A stretch of 64,000 nt of DNA from Stenotrophomonas sepilia (GTDB taxonomy: Bacteria; Pseudomonadota; Gammaproteobacteria; Xanthomonadales; Xanthomonadaceae), in assembly GCF_003244875.1 (NCBI RefSeq), contig NZ_LXXZ01000026.1:285175-349174 (forward strand). The letters run 5' to 3'. The notes under the pieces were generated by a model that was not told the DNA's origin, searched no databases, and saw only the letters and a list, made by a program, of their open reading frames with translations. Of this stretch, positions 1 to 11,760 are shown one piece after another. The translations under genes were made by a program, and so were the position numbers. Numbering within the stretch: position 1 is the stretch's first letter; each line of letters starts with the position of its first letter.

Positions 1-749
1 AGTTCGGCGCCCTGGCTCCGATCTACGGCACCCTGGTCACCGCCGTCATCGCGATGGTCATCGCCGTGCCGGTCAGCTTCGGCATCGCCTTCTTCCTCAC
101 CGAAGTCGCGCCGCGCTGGCTGCGTGGCCCGGTCGGTACCGCCATCGAACTGCTGGCCGGCATCCCCTCGATCATCTACGGCATGTGGGGCCTGTTCGTG
201 CTGGTGCCAGTGATGACCGAGTACGTCACCCCGTTCCTCAACGAGACCCTGGGCGAATGGCCGGTCATCGGCCCGATGTTCCAGGGCCCGCCGCTGGGCA
301 TCGGCATGCTCACCGCCGGTTTCGTGCTGGCCATCATGGTCATTCCGTTCATTTCCTCGGTGATGCGCGAGGTGTTCCTGACCGTGCCCACCCGCCTGAA
401 GGAATCGGCCTACGCGTTGGGCTCCACCAAGTGGGAAGTGAGCTGGGACATCGTCCTGCCCTACACCCGTTCGGCGGTCATCGGCGGCATCTTCCTCGGC
501 CTGGGCCGCGCGCTGGGCGAAACGATGGCGGTGGCCTTCGTGATCGGCAACAGCGTGCGCCTGTCGCCGTCGCTGCTGGAACCGGGCACCACCATCGCCG
601 CGCTGATCGCCAATGATTTCGGCGAAGCCACTGAAACCTACCGTTCGGCCCTGCTGCTGCTCGGCTTCGTCCTCTTCATCGTCACTTTCGTGGTGCTGGC
701 CATCGCCCGCCTGATGCTGATGCGCCTGTCCCGCAAGGAGGGCAACTGA
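1..749 (+). CDS. pstC: Phosphate ABC transporter permease PstC (5' end outside window)
   Basis: Inner-membrane permease that forms, with PstA, the channel of the high-affinity phosphate importer. The reading frame is open from base 3 with no start codon, so the N-terminus lies upstream of the window; about 248 C-terminal residues are visible. They contain several hydrophobic helices and the conserved permease loop that contacts the ATPase (ALGSTKWEVSWDIVLP, then GRALGETMAVAFVIG). The stop overlaps the pstA start (TGATG), which indicates translational coupling. A pstS gene would be expected further upstream but cannot be seen. Confidence is high from motif and operon order. Confidence 0.95.
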   Translation, partial: FGALAPIYGTLVTAVIAMVIAVPVSFGIAFFLTEVAPRWLRGPVGTAIELLAGIPSIIYGMWGLFVLVPVMTEYVTPFLNETLGEWPVIGPMFQGPPLGIGMLTAGFVLAIMVIPFISSVMREVFLTVPTRLKESAYALGSTKWEVSWDIVLPYTRSAVIGGIFLGLGRALGETMAVAFVIGNSVRLSPSLLEPGTTIAALIANDFGEATETYRSALLLLGFVLFIVTFVVLAIARLMLMRLSRKEGN

Positions 750-1612
750 TGTCCACCACCGCTGATTCGCTGTACCTGCGCCGCCGCATCGGCAACGTCG
801 TTGCGATCACTGCGTCCTGCGCCACCGCCCTGTTCGGCCTGTTCTTTCTGGGCTGGATCCTGTTCACCCTGGCTGCCAAGGGCCTGGCCGGCATCAACTG
901 GGATCTGTTCACCAAGATGACCCCGCCGCCGATGCAGGACGGCGGCCTCGCCAACGCCTTCTTCGGCAGTGCCGTGATGTGTGCACTGGCCATCGGCATC
1001 GGCACCCCGCTGGGCGTGCTGGCCGGTACCTGGCTGGCCGAGTATGGCAACGCCCGCAAGGCCGGCACCGTGGTCCGCTTCGTCAACGACATCCTGCTGT
1101 CGGCGCCGTCCATCGTGCTGGGCCTGTTCGTCTACACGCTGTACGTGATGCAGACCGGGGGCAACTTCTCGGCATTCGCCGGCGCCCTGTCGCTGGCCTT
1201 CATCGTGCTGCCGGTGGTGGTACGCACCACCGACGAAATGCTGCGCCTGGTGCCCTCGCAGATGCGCGAAGCGGCCCTGTCGCTGGGCATCCCGCAGTGG
1301 AAGGTGATCGTGCAGGTGCTGTACCGCAGTGCCTCGGCCGGCATCATCACCGGCATCCTGCTGGCGCTGGCCCGCATTTCCGGCGAGACCGCTCCGCTGC
1401 TGTTCACCGCCTTCGGCAACCAGTACTGGAACAACAACATCTTCCAGCCGATGGCTTCGGTGCCGGTGGTGATGAACCAGTTCGCCGGCAGCCCGTATGA
1501 ATCCTGGCAGGTACTGGCCTGGGCCGGTGCCCTGGTGCTGACTGTCTTCGTGCTGCTGGTCAGCCTTGCCGCCCGCGGCATCCTGCTGCGCAACCGTATC
1601 TCCCATGACTGA
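749..1612 (+). CDS. pstA: Phosphate ABC transporter permease PstA
   Basis: Second inner-membrane permease of the Pst phosphate importer, 287 residues, which is usual for PstA. Six hydrophobic segments are visible. The EAA-type coupling loop ([19 protein letters not shown]) is followed by the family signature [18 protein letters not shown]. The ATG overlaps the pstC stop by one base and the gene runs into pstB with an 8-base overlap, so the three are co-translated. Upstream regulation (Pho box) is outside the window. Confidence 0.96.
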   Translation: MSTTADSLYLRRRIGNVVAITASCATALFGLFFLGWILFTLAAKGLAGINWDLFTKMTPPPMQDGGLANAFFGSAVMCALAIGIGTPLGVLAGTWLAEYGNARKAGTVVRFVNDILLSAPSIVLGLFVYTLYVMQTGGNFSAFAGALSLAFIVLPVVVRTTDEMLRLVPSQMREAALSLGIPQWKVIVQVLYRSASAGIITGILLALARISGETAPLLFTAFGNQYWNNNIFQPMASVPVVMNQFAGSPYESWQVLAWAGALVLTVFVLLVSLAARGILLRNRISHD

Positions 1613-2462
1613 CCTTTCCGTGGATAACGCCATGAACGACCTTTCCAACGCCGTGCCGATGCAGCGCATCGCCGTGCCGTCCTCGCACGAGAGCCTGCAC
1701 ACCCCGGCTCCGGTCAAGCTTGCCGCGCGCGGACTGGACTTCTACTACGACAAGTTCCACGCCCTGAAGGGCATCAACCTGGAAATCCCGGAGAAGCGCG
1801 TTACCGCGCTGATCGGTCCTTCCGGTTGCGGCAAATCGACCCTGCTGCGCATCTTCAACCGCATCTACGCGCTGTACCCGAAGCTGGAAGCGCGCGGCGA
1901 GGTGCTGCTGGACGGCGAGAACATCCTGTCGCCGAAGTATCCGATGAACCGCCTGCGCAGCAAGGTCGGCATGGTGTTCCAGAAGCCGGTGCCGTTCCCG
2001 ATGACCATCTTCGAGAACGTGGCCTACGGCATTCGCCACCATGAGAAGCTGAGCAAGGCCGACATGGCCGACCGAGTCGAGCAGGCGCTGCGCCAGGGCG
2101 CACTGTGGGACGAAGTGAAGGACAAGCTGGGGCAGAGCGCACTGGGCCTGTCCGGTGGCCAGCAGCAGCGCCTGTGCATCGCCCGTGCCGTGGCCCTGCG
2201 CCCGTCGGTGCTGCTGCTGGACGAGCCGACCTCGGCGCTGGATCCGATCTCGACCAGCCGCATCGAGCAGCTGGTGGAAGAGCTCAAGCACGAGTACACG
2301 ATCGTGATCGTCACCCACAACATGCAGCAGGCTGCGCGCGTGTCCGACTACACCGCCTTCATGTACCTGGGCGACCTGATCGAGCACGACCGCACCGAAG
2401 TGATCTTCTCGCAGCCGTCGCAGCGGCAGACCGAGGACTACATCACCGGTCGCTTCGGCTGA
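1605..2462 (+). CDS. pstB: Phosphate ABC transporter ATPase PstB
   Basis: Cytoplasmic ATPase that powers phosphate uptake through PstCA. Walker A (GPSGCGKST), the signature LSGGQQQR and Walker B ([13 protein letters not shown]) are all intact, with the PstB-typical H-loop ending [13 protein letters not shown] chose the ATG at 1605 ([14 protein letters not shown]), which overlaps pstA by 8 bases; the frame stays open further upstream inside pstA, and a second ATG at 1632 is also possible. The predicted product is 285 residues, slightly longer than the 257 of E. coli because of an N-terminal extension before the ABC domain. Confidence 0.95.
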   Translation: MTDLSVDNAMNDLSNAVPMQRIAVPSSHESLHTPAPVKLAARGLDFYYDKFHALKGINLEIPEKRVTALIGPSGCGKSTLLRIFNRIYALYPKLEARGEVLLDGENILSPKYPMNRLRSKVGMVFQKPVPFPMTIFENVAYGIRHHEKLSKADMADRVEQALRQGALWDEVKDKLGQSALGLSGGQQQRLCIARAVALRPSVLLLDEPTSALDPISTSRIEQLVEELKHEYTIVIVTHNMQQAARVSDYTAFMYLGDLIEHDRTEVIFSQPSQRQTEDYITGRFG

Positions 2463-2470
2463 AACCTCAG

Positions 2471-2526
2471 TCGAGCATGGCTCGACTCTACAGACAACGT
2501 CAGTCGAGCATGGCTCGACACTACAG
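2471..2526. repeat. Tandem pair of SMAG/REP palindromes between pstB and phoU
   Basis: Two near-identical 23-base palindromic units at 2471-2493 and 2504-2526. Each has the core GTCGAGCATGGCTCGAC and then CTACA; read on the minus strand each begins GTAG, the mark of Stenotrophomonas SMAG repeats. They lie in the same orientation inside the pst-phoU transcript, where the hairpins may stabilise or process the mRNA between pstB and phoU. Confidence 0.8.
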
Positions 2527-2538
2527 AGCGGAACAACC

Positions 2539-3246
2539 ATGAACCTTCCCAACGACCACATCGTCAAGAGCTACGACGAGGAGCAGCAGCGCCTGGTGGC
2601 CGAAATCGTGCGCATGGGCGAGATGGCCGTCGCCCAGCTCGAAGCGGCGATGGACGTGATCGAGAAACGCGACGAGAACGCCGCCCATCGCATCATCGCC
2701 AACGACGAAGCGATCGACGCGCTTGAGCAGCAGATCAGCCACGACGTGATGCGCCTGGCGCTGCGTGGGCCGATGGCGCGCGACCTGCGCGAGATCCTCG
2801 CTGGCCTGCGCATCCCGGCCGACATCGAGCGCATCGGCGACTATGCAGCGAACGTGGCCAAGCGCTCGATCGCGCTGGGCAAGGTGCCGCCGCTGCCGCA
2901 GATCCAGGGCCTGCGCGCGCTGGGCCGCCTGGCCGCGCAGCAGGTGCGCCGTGCCATCGCCGCCTACCGCGACAACGATGCCGAGGCCGCATTGGCACTG
3001 CGCGAGGACGACGCCCGCCTGGACGCCCAGTACACGGCGCTGTTCCGCGAGCTGCTCACCTACATGATGGAAGACCCGCGCAACATCACCCCGTGCACCC
3101 ACCTGCTGTTCATGGCCAAGAACCTGGAGCGCGTGGGCGACCACGCGACCAACATCGCCGAGAACGTGTGGTTCCTGGTGCACGGCGAGCAGCCGCTGCC
3201 ACCGCGTGAGAAGCGTGACGAGACCTCCAGCACCGGCCAGCCCTGA
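2539..3246 (+). CDS. phoU: Phosphate signalling regulator PhoU
   Basis: Cytoplasmic negative regulator linking Pst transporter activity to the PhoR/PhoB system. The 235-residue product has the two PhoU three-helix repeats; each carries a metal-binding E/D-rich signature, ERIGDYAANVAKR near residue 100 and ERVGDHATNIAENV near residue 200. It follows pstB by 76 bases that hold two palindromic repeats, and it is followed by a clear terminator, so it closes the operon. Confidence 0.96.
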   Translation: MNLPNDHIVKSYDEEQQRLVAEIVRMGEMAVAQLEAAMDVIEKRDENAAHRIIANDEAIDALEQQISHDVMRLALRGPMARDLREILAGLRIPADIERIGDYAANVAKRSIALGKVPPLPQIQGLRALGRLAAQQVRRAIAAYRDNDAEAALALREDDARLDAQYTALFRELLTYMMEDPRNITPCTHLLFMAKNLERVGDHATNIAENVWFLVHGEQPLPPREKRDETSSTGQP

Positions 3247-3280
3247 CGCTGCACTGCAACACCGGAGTCGACTCCAAGGT

Positions 3281-3314
3281 GGCCGCTGTCCTGTGACAGC
3301 GGCCTTCCTTTTTT
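3281..3314 (+). terminator. Rho-independent terminator of the pst-phoU operon
   Basis: A perfect stem GGCCGCTGTC/GACAGCGGCC around a short CTGT loop at 3281-3304 is followed by TTCCTTTTTT. It lies 34 bases after the phoU stop. Confidence 0.85.
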
Positions 3315-3483
3315 GCGGTGTTCCGCCCGCGTTGTGGGCGCCGTGCTTGCCCGGCGCAGACCTTCCGGATGCTTCTGTAACAAATCTCACGAAAATTTGA
3401 GTTCTTGGCGAGGATTCGTTGAGTAGGATCGCTGCACCATCGTTTCACCCCGGGCACCTGCCCACCACCCAGGAGTAAGACCG

Positions 3484-5447
<1,964 letters not shown>

Positions 5448-5472
5448 CGCCTCTTCCACTGGAGATCCAACG

Positions 5473-5994
5473 ATGAACCTGCCGCTCCTGGCCGCCGCGC
5501 GCGGCCGGCTGGACCGTCTCGCCCCTTGGGTGGCGCCGCTGGGCCTGCGCCTGCTGCTGGCCTGGGAATACTTCGAATCCGGCCGTGAGAAGCTGCACGG
5601 CCAGAACTGGTTCGCCGACCTGCAGGACGCCTTCCCGTTCCCGTTCAACCAACTGCCTGCTGCCCTGAACTGGCAGCTGGCCACCTGGTTCGAACTGGTT
5701 GGCGCGGCCTGCCTGCTGTTTGGTTTCGGTACCCGCTTCGCCGCCGCCAGCCTGCTGGTGCTGACCGTGGTGGCGACCTATGCGGTGCATTGGCCGATGC
5801 AATGGAATTCGCTGGGTGACCTCGCGATGGGGTATGCCATCAGCGACCAGGGCTACGGCAACTTCAAGCTGCCGGTGCTGTTCATGGCCATGCTGCTGCC
5901 GCTGATCTTCACTGGCGCCGGCAAGCTGAGCGTGGACGCCTGGTTGGCCCGGTGGCAGCTATCGGTCACGACGGCACGGCCTGCGGTGCGCTAG
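5473..5994 (+). CDS. DoxX-family inner-membrane protein of the HvfA-like operon
   Basis: Four-helix DoxX-type membrane protein of 173 residues that ends this operon. It starts 25 bases after hvfC with GGAGAT as ribosome binding site. Conserved features are the [16 protein letters not shown] segment at the end of the first helix and the hydrophobic stretches near residues 80-100 and 130-150. DoxX proteins are common companions of bufferin operons, possibly as membrane electron-transfer or redox partners, but the precise role is not known. Confidence 0.85.
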   Translation: MNLPLLAAARGRLDRLAPWVAPLGLRLLLAWEYFESGREKLHGQNWFADLQDAFPFPFNQLPAALNWQLATWFELVGAACLLFGFGTRFAAASLLVLTVVATYAVHWPMQWNSLGDLAMGYAISDQGYGNFKLPVLFMAMLLPLIFTGAGKLSVDAWLARWQLSVTTARPAVR

Positions 5995-6019
5995 ATGCCG
6001 GCCATGATCGGTGCGCCGT

Positions 6020-6088
6020 GTGCCAACCAAGGTTGGCACCGGAATCCTGAGCGTGCGGTGCCCGGTAGGTGTCGACCTTGGTCGACAC
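6020..6088. repeat. Two SMAG-type palindromes after the hvf operon
   Basis: Perfect palindrome GTGCCAACCAAGGTTGGCAC at 6020-6039, and a second unit starting with GTAG at 6065 followed by GTGTCGACCTTGGTCGACAC. They fill most of the 164-base gap before rnt and may act as mRNA 3'-end structures. No other gene is seen in this gap. Confidence 0.75.
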
Positions 6089-6149
6089 ACGCCCACGCAG
6101 GGAACCCATGCGCAGAAGGCTGGCCGGGCGCTCAGGGTCGCTCTGCTAG

Positions 6150-6809
<660 letters not shown>

Positions 6810-6857
6810 AGCGGCCAACGGCGGAGCCCCTCGTGGCGTGAAGCGAATCATCAGTTG

Positions 6858-6961
6858 GGCCGGGCGGGTGGACTGCGCAGGGGACGCTGCAAGTACGTCC
6901 ATGTAAGCTCGGTCGCCGCATCCATGCGGCTCACGCCCCTGCGCAGCCCACCCGTCCGGCC
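6858..6961. repeat. Imperfect inverted repeat with 26-base arms
   Basis: Left arm 6858-6883 and right arm 6936-6961 pair at 24 of 26 positions (core GTGGACTGCGCAGGGG), around a 52-base centre that also contains GCCGCATCCATGCGGC. It lies in the 332-base gap between rnt and the GGDEF gene and codes for nothing recognisable. It looks like a mobile intergenic palindrome, but I cannot tell its copy number from this window. Confidence 0.6.
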
Positions 6962-7071
6962 ACGGACACGTTGCTGGGTGCCACGGAAAGATCAGAAAAG
7001 CAGGAGCAACAGCGGATCGCTGCGCTCGTTGGGGCTGCCGACGACCTCTGTGGTGGGTACTCCTTTGGTGG

Positions 7072-7137
7072 GTGCCGACCATTGGTCGGCACCGCCGCTT
7101 GGTGCGGCACTCCAGTAGATCCACGCCATGCGTGGAT
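7072..7137. repeat. SMAG-type palindromes between rnt and the GGDEF gene
   Basis: Palindrome GTGCCGACCATTGGTCGGCAC at 7072-7092 and GTAGATCCACGCCATGCGTGGAT at 7115-7137. The second begins with the GTAG signature and ends 5 bases before the stop codon of the converging GGDEF gene, so it may serve as its 3'-end hairpin. Confidence 0.75.
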
Positions 7138-7141
7138 GCGA

Positions 7142-10100
7142 TCAACCGATGCTCGTGCGATCGCGGCCGTCGCTCTTGGCGCGGTACAGCGCGCGGTCGG
7201 CGCGCTGGTACAGCAGTGCCGGGGTGCGGTCGTCGGCATCCAGCTCTACCAGGCCCGCGCTGAAGGTGACACGCAGGCCCGCCACGCCGCCCCAATCGGG
7301 ATGATCATGGAACAGGCCACGCAGGCGCGCGCACAGCTGTGCGGCTTCCTCCAGGCGGGTGTCGTTGAGCAGCAGCGCGAACTCTTCGCCGCCGGTGCGC
7401 GCCGGCAGGTCGGAGTCGCGGCAGGCCGCTGCGATCAATGACGCCACCTGCACCAGCACGGCATCGCCGATGCTGTGGCTGTGGCGGTCGTTGACCTCCT
7501 TGAAGTGATCGATGTCGAGCACCACCAGGCACAACGGATGACCACTGCGCTGTGACCGGGCGAAGTCACGCGCCAGCGTTTCGTCGAAGGCGCGGCGATT
7601 GGCCAGGCCGGTCAGGGCATCCTCGCGGGCCTGCCGCTCGAAGGCTTCGGCCTGGCGCGCCAGGCGCTCGGCCAGTTCGGTCTTTTCCTGGTTCAGCGCC
7701 TGCAGGTGCACCGTCTTGGCCTGCAGGTCGAAGGTCGCTTCGTCCACCCGCCGTGCCAGGCGCAGATTGCTGGCCTTCAGCTGCTGCAGCAGCAGCCGGT
7801 ACAGGGCCACAAGGCCAGCCAGCAGCAGCATCCCCGCCAGCACCTGCACGCTGCGGCGCTGCCACCAGAACGGCTCCACGGTGAAGCTCCACACCGCCTC
7901 CTGTTGGCCCCAGCTGCCGCCGGGATGGGCGGCCGCCACATGCAGGGTGTAGTCGCCCGGCGGCAGTCCGACGAACTCGACGCTGCGCTGCGGGCCGCGC
8001 TCGACCCAGCCGGCATCCAGCCCGTCCAGCCGCGTGCGATAGCGGATCCGGTCGGACATCAGGTAGCTCAGGCCGACATAGCTCACCGCCAACCGGCGCC
8101 CCCCGGGAACATGGTTGCGATCCGGCCCTTCCCAATGCACCGGCGCGCCATCCACCTGCACGCTCTCGATCGCGGCTGGCGGCGATGGCCGCTCGCGGAA
8201 ACGCTGCAGGCGCTGCGGGTCGACCGTGCTCAGGCCGCCTTCGGTGACCACCCAGAACGTGCCGTCCTGGCGCAGGATCGCCGATGGGCTGGAGCTGCCG
8301 TTGGCCTGTGCATTGGCCATGCCGTCGATCTCGTTGTAACGCTCCACCGCCACCCGCGGCGTGCGGCCATCGGCCACGGCGTTGAGGGTGGCCATATCGG
8401 TGCGCAACACGCCGCGATTGCTGCTGATCCACACATTGCCAAGGCGATCCGGCACCAGCTGGAACACCGCATCCACCGGCATGCCCTGCTCCAGGCCGAC
8501 CCGTGCCAGCCTGCCATTGCGCCAGCGGTAAAGGCCGCGATCACTGCTGATCCACATCGCGTCGCCCAGCTGGTGGAAGCCGAACACGCTGCGGCCACCG
8601 CCCAGCGGCGCTAGGTCGATCGACTGCACGTGGTCGCCGCGCAGCACGCGGATGCTTTCGATGGTGCCGATCCACAGGTTGCCCTGATGGTCATGCTCAA
8701 GCGCGGTGATCAGGCCGCCGGGCATGCCCGGCACGTTCGAGACCTGCACATGGTCGCCGTCGATGCGCACCACGCCCTTCTGCGTGCCGGCCCAGACCAC
8801 GCCCTGGGAATCAACGCTGATCGCGCGGATGTTGCCACCCGGCATGCCGTCGGCTGCGGCGTAGTTGTGGCGCAGGTGGCCGTCGCGGCCGAGCCGGTAG
8901 ACACCATCGCCGAAGGTTCCGACCCACAGGTCACCGTCCGGCCCCTGCGCCAGGCTCAGGACGGACGGTGCCTTGCCACCGCGGTTGTGCAGCGGCACGG
9001 CACGGAACCGGCCATCCGGCGTCTGCAGGTCCAAGCCACTGGCGCTGCCGACCCACAGCTGGCGATCTCGATCCTCGAATACCGTGCGCACGTAGTCGCC
9101 ACTGAGCCCATCGCGCTCGGTGTAGCTGCTGAACAGTGTTTCGCGCAGGCGATAGAGCCCGCCGTTGGCGCCCACCCAGATGCTGCCTTCGGCATCCTCG
9201 CGCAGGCTGACCACGCGTCCGCCCGGCAGGTTCAGGCCGGCCGGCAGTCGCTCCAGGCCATGTGCGGAGATGCGCAGCAGGCCCTGGTTCTCGGTGCCCA
9301 GCCACAGGTCACCGTGCCGGTCCTGCAGCATCGAGGTCATGTGCAGCTGGCCCGGCAGGCGGTGCACCAGCACCAGCTGGTCGTCCTCCACCCGGTACAG
9401 GCGCTCACCGGCGACGATCCACAACGCGCCATCCGGCGCACGGTAGGGCCACGACAGGCCACTGCCGGCACCCAGCCCCCATGCGGCGGGGGCGCGCTTG
9501 AGCACGCCATCGTTGTCGCGCAGCACCAGCCCGTCCAGCGTACCGACCCAGACCCGGTCCTGCGCGTCGACCACCAGCCTGGTGAAGCTCATCGCCATCG
9601 GCAGGTCCGCCGCCGGCGCCTGGTAGACAATGCCGCTGTCCGGCGTCAGGTAGCCGATGCCCTTGCCTTCGTACAGCAGCCACAGCCGGCCCTGGCTGTC
9701 CATCTGCATGGACTGGATCAACACCTGCGGCGTATCGGCCTGGTGCTCCCAGACCCGCCATTGGCCATCACTGCCACGGTGGCTGACGTTGCCGCGTGAA
9801 TCGCTGATCCACAGTCCGCCCTGGCGGTCGACGAACAGGGCGCCGATGCCGTTGTCGCGCAGGCCCGGGCGCGTGCTGCGGTCGAACACGGTGAAATCCA
9901 GGCCGTTGTAGCGCACCAGCCCTTCCCAGGTGGCGAACCACAGATGGCCTTCCGGTGTCTGCGCAATGTCGCGCAGCGAGTTGTGCGGCAGGCCATTGCG
10001 CGAGGTCCATACATCAATGGCGTAGTCGCGCAGCGGGGGCGCGCCTTCCTGCGCAGCCAACGGCAGCGCGAGGGCCAGCAGCAGCCACAACAGGCCCTGC

Positions 10101-10168
10101 CGCAGTGCCCGCCTAAATCCTGATGCGCGGCGCTCCACCCAGCGCCTCTTGTCCCCCTGCCCGCCCAT
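7142..10168 (-). CDS. Propeller-domain sensor diguanylate cyclase (Reg_prop / Y_Y_Y / GGDEF)
   Basis: Membrane sensor predicted to make c-di-GMP. The 1008-residue product has a signal/anchor (residues 24-39). A periplasmic sensor follows, made of two-component-regulator propeller blades (repeats such as GNLWIGT, GSIWVGANGGLYRL, GVVWAGTQKGVVRI). Next come a Y_Y_Y domain near residue 690, a transmembrane helix and coiled coil, and a C-terminal GGDEF domain. The active site is GGEEF at residues 926-930 and an RxxD inhibitory site (RDSD) sits five residues before it, so it should be active and product-inhibited. I start at the ATG at 10168, because upstream codons read as low-complexity noise. 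Ligand unknown. Confidence 0.9.
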   Translation of the reverse strand: MGGQGDKRRWVERRASGFRRALRQGLLWLLLALALPLAAQEGAPPLRDYAIDVWTSRNGLPHNSLRDIAQTPEGHLWFATWEGLVRYNGLDFTVFDRSTRPGLRDNGIGALFVDRQGGLWISDSRGNVSHRGSDGQWRVWEHQADTPQVLIQSMQMDSQGRLWLLYEGKGIGYLTPDSGIVYQAPAADLPMAMSFTRLVVDAQDRVWVGTLDGLVLRDNDGVLKRAPAAWGLGAGSGLSWPYRAPDGALWIVAGERLYRVEDDQLVLVHRLPGQLHMTSMLQDRHGDLWLGTENQGLLRISAHGLERLPAGLNLPGGRVVSLREDAEGSIWVGANGGLYRLRETLFSSYTERDGLSGDYVRTVFEDRDRQLWVGSASGLDLQTPDGRFRAVPLHNRGGKAPSVLSLAQGPDGDLWVGTFGDGVYRLGRDGHLRHNYAAADGMPGGNIRAISVDSQGVVWAGTQKGVVRIDGDHVQVSNVPGMPGGLITALEHDHQGNLWIGTIESIRVLRGDHVQSIDLAPLGGGRSVFGFHQLGDAMWISSDRGLYRWRNGRLARVGLEQGMPVDAVFQLVPDRLGNVWISSNRGVLRTDMATLNAVADGRTPRVAVERYNEIDGMANAQANGSSSPSAILRQDGTFWVVTEGGLSTVDPQRLQRFRERPSPPAAIESVQVDGAPVHWEGPDRNHVPGGRRLAVSYVGLSYLMSDRIRYRTRLDGLDAGWVERGPQRSVEFVGLPPGDYTLHVAAAHPGGSWGQQEAVWSFTVEPFWWQRRSVQVLAGMLLLAGLVALYRLLLQQLKASNLRLARRVDEATFDLQAKTVHLQALNQEKTELAERLARQAEAFERQAREDALTGLANRRAFDETLARDFARSQRSGHPLCLVVLDIDHFKEVNDRHSHSIGDAVLVQVASLIAAACRDSDLPARTGGEEFALLLNDTRLEEAAQLCARLRGLFHDHPDWGGVAGLRVTFSAGLVELDADDRTPALLYQRADRALYRAKSDGRDRTSIG

Positions 10169-10344
10169 CACCGCAGCGGCGGCGGCCAGGTGCGGCTGCA
10201 GGACGCGGCAGCGTGCGGGAACGGCCGGGCAGCGTGCAATGGCATGCCGGCAGGAACGGGCTGGCTCATCGGGGGGAGACTGGGGAGATGCGCAGATGAT
10301 AGGCCAAACCGCGGCCCCGGCGTCACCGTCCGCAGCGCGCCGAC

Positions 10345-11754
10345 TCAGCCGGCGCGGCCGGGCGCCACCACCTGGGCACTGGCCGGCCACTGCACCACCG
10401 CCTCCAGGCCACCTTCGGCCCGGTTGCGCAGCCACAGCCGGGCGCCGTCCTTCTCGGCCAGGGCGCGCGCGATGGTCAGGCCCAGGCCGGCCCCGCCGGT
10501 TTCGCGCGAACGCGAGGTCTCCACCCGCACGAACGGATCGAACACCGCCTCCAGCTGCTCTTCGGCCAGGCCCGGGCCGTCATCGGCCACCACCACGGTA
10601 ATTGCACCGCCGCTCCGCTCAACCCGCACCCGTGCCCGCTGCGCGTACATCACCGCGTTGTCCACCAGGTTGGAGAACAGCCGGTGCATGGCCAACGGAC
10701 GCAACATCAGCACCGAACCACTGCCCCCTTCGAAGACCACATCACCGCCGCCTTCGGCGGCGTCCTCAACAATGCTCTCCAGCAGCGAATCCAGGTCCAG
10801 TGCGGCGCGCTGCTCGGCACTCTCGGCGCTGCGCGCCAGTTCCAGGCCCTCGCGCACCAGCGCCTGCATCGCCGCCAGGTCGCCGATCAGGCGCTCACGC
10901 AGGGCCTCGTCGCTGACATTCTCCAGGCGCAGGCGCAGCCGCGTCAGCGGCGTCTGCAGGTCGTGGGTGATCGCCGCCAGCATCTGCGTGCGTTCGGCCA
11001 GGTGCCGCTGCAGGCGGTGCTGCATGGCGTTGAAGGCTTCGGCGGCACGCTGCACTTCGCGCGGCCCGCGCAGTGGCAACGGGTCGCGCTGCAGGTCATC
11101 GCCAAGGTCTTCTGCGGCTGCGGCCAGTTCCTGCAGCGGCGCGCTGGCCATGCGCGCGACGATATAGGCCAGCACGGCAATCGCCAGCACCAGCAGGGTC
11201 AGGAACCATGGGTCCACGGCGAGGATGCCGTTGTGCGCCACCGCCGGCGAGTCCAGTGCCAGCTTCAGCAGCGTGCCGTCGTTGAGGGTCACGTCCACTG
11301 CACGGCATCTGGGCGGGATGAACGCGGGGTCGCGTTCGCGCGGCGGCCGCCGGTGGCCCGGCGGCGGCGGCGGCAGCAGCTCCTGCAGTTTGGGAATGCA
11401 GGAGCGGAACGAAGCGAAGTGCACGTGCGCGCGCGACACCGGCCCGGGGCGGTCTTCCAGTACTTCCATCAGCGCCGTGTCGGCACGCCCCAGGCGTGCG
11501 CCCGGCTGCAGCGCGCGCACGCTCGGCCCGCCGATCGCCAGCAGGCGCTCGCGCAGCTCCGGATTGCCGTCCAGCAGGTTGACGTAGCCCTGCAGGCGGT
11601 CGGCGATGCGGTTCAGGTTCTGCCGCTCGAACTCCTGCTGGCGCTTGGAGGTGGCCAGCATGGTCGCGCCGATCGCAACCACCGCCATGCCCAGCAGCAG
11701 GATCACGAACAACCGCCCGACCATCGAGGACAGGAAATGGCGCAGGCGCTTCAT
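10345..11754 (-). CDS. macS: Sensor histidine kinase next to MacABC
   Basis: Inner-membrane sensor kinase of 469 residues. The N-terminal helix (RLFVILLLGMAVVAIGA), a periplasmic segment of about 150 residues rich in Pro/Arg, a second helix (FLTLLVLAIAVLAYIVA) and a HAMP region come first. The phospho-acceptor box AAITHDLQTPLTRLRLRLE and the ATPase N, G1 and G2 boxes (NLVDNAVMYA, DDGPGLAEEQ, GGAGLGLTIARALAE) follow. The start lies 6 bases after the response-regulator stop, so they form one operon. The symbol follows the S. maltophilia macRS naming as I recall it and should be treated as provisional. The stimulus is unknown. Confidence 0.9.
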   Translation of the reverse strand: MKRLRHFLSSMVGRLFVILLLGMAVVAIGATMLATSKRQQEFERQNLNRIADRLQGYVNLLDGNPELRERLLAIGGPSVRALQPGARLGRADTALMEVLEDRPGPVSRAHVHFASFRSCIPKLQELLPPPPPGHRRPPRERDPAFIPPRCRAVDVTLNDGTLLKLALDSPAVAHNGILAVDPWFLTLLVLAIAVLAYIVARMASAPLQELAAAAEDLGDDLQRDPLPLRGPREVQRAAEAFNAMQHRLQRHLAERTQMLAAITHDLQTPLTRLRLRLENVSDEALRERLIGDLAAMQALVREGLELARSAESAEQRAALDLDSLLESIVEDAAEGGGDVVFEGGSGSVLMLRPLAMHRLFSNLVDNAVMYAQRARVRVERSGGAITVVVADDGPGLAEEQLEAVFDPFVRVETSRSRETGGAGLGLTIARALAEKDGARLWLRNRAEGGLEAVVQWPASAQVVAPGRAG

Positions 11755-11760
11755 CGCGGT

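Noticed and set aside
2471..2526. Two direct repeats considered as a small CRISPR array
   Set aside because: Units are palindromic SMAG elements, only two copies, with a 10-base gap; no cas genes in the window.
3371..3420. Possible ECF-sigma promoter of hvfA (TGTAAC at 3376)
   Set aside because: No convincing -10 partner at the right distance; not listed as a feature.
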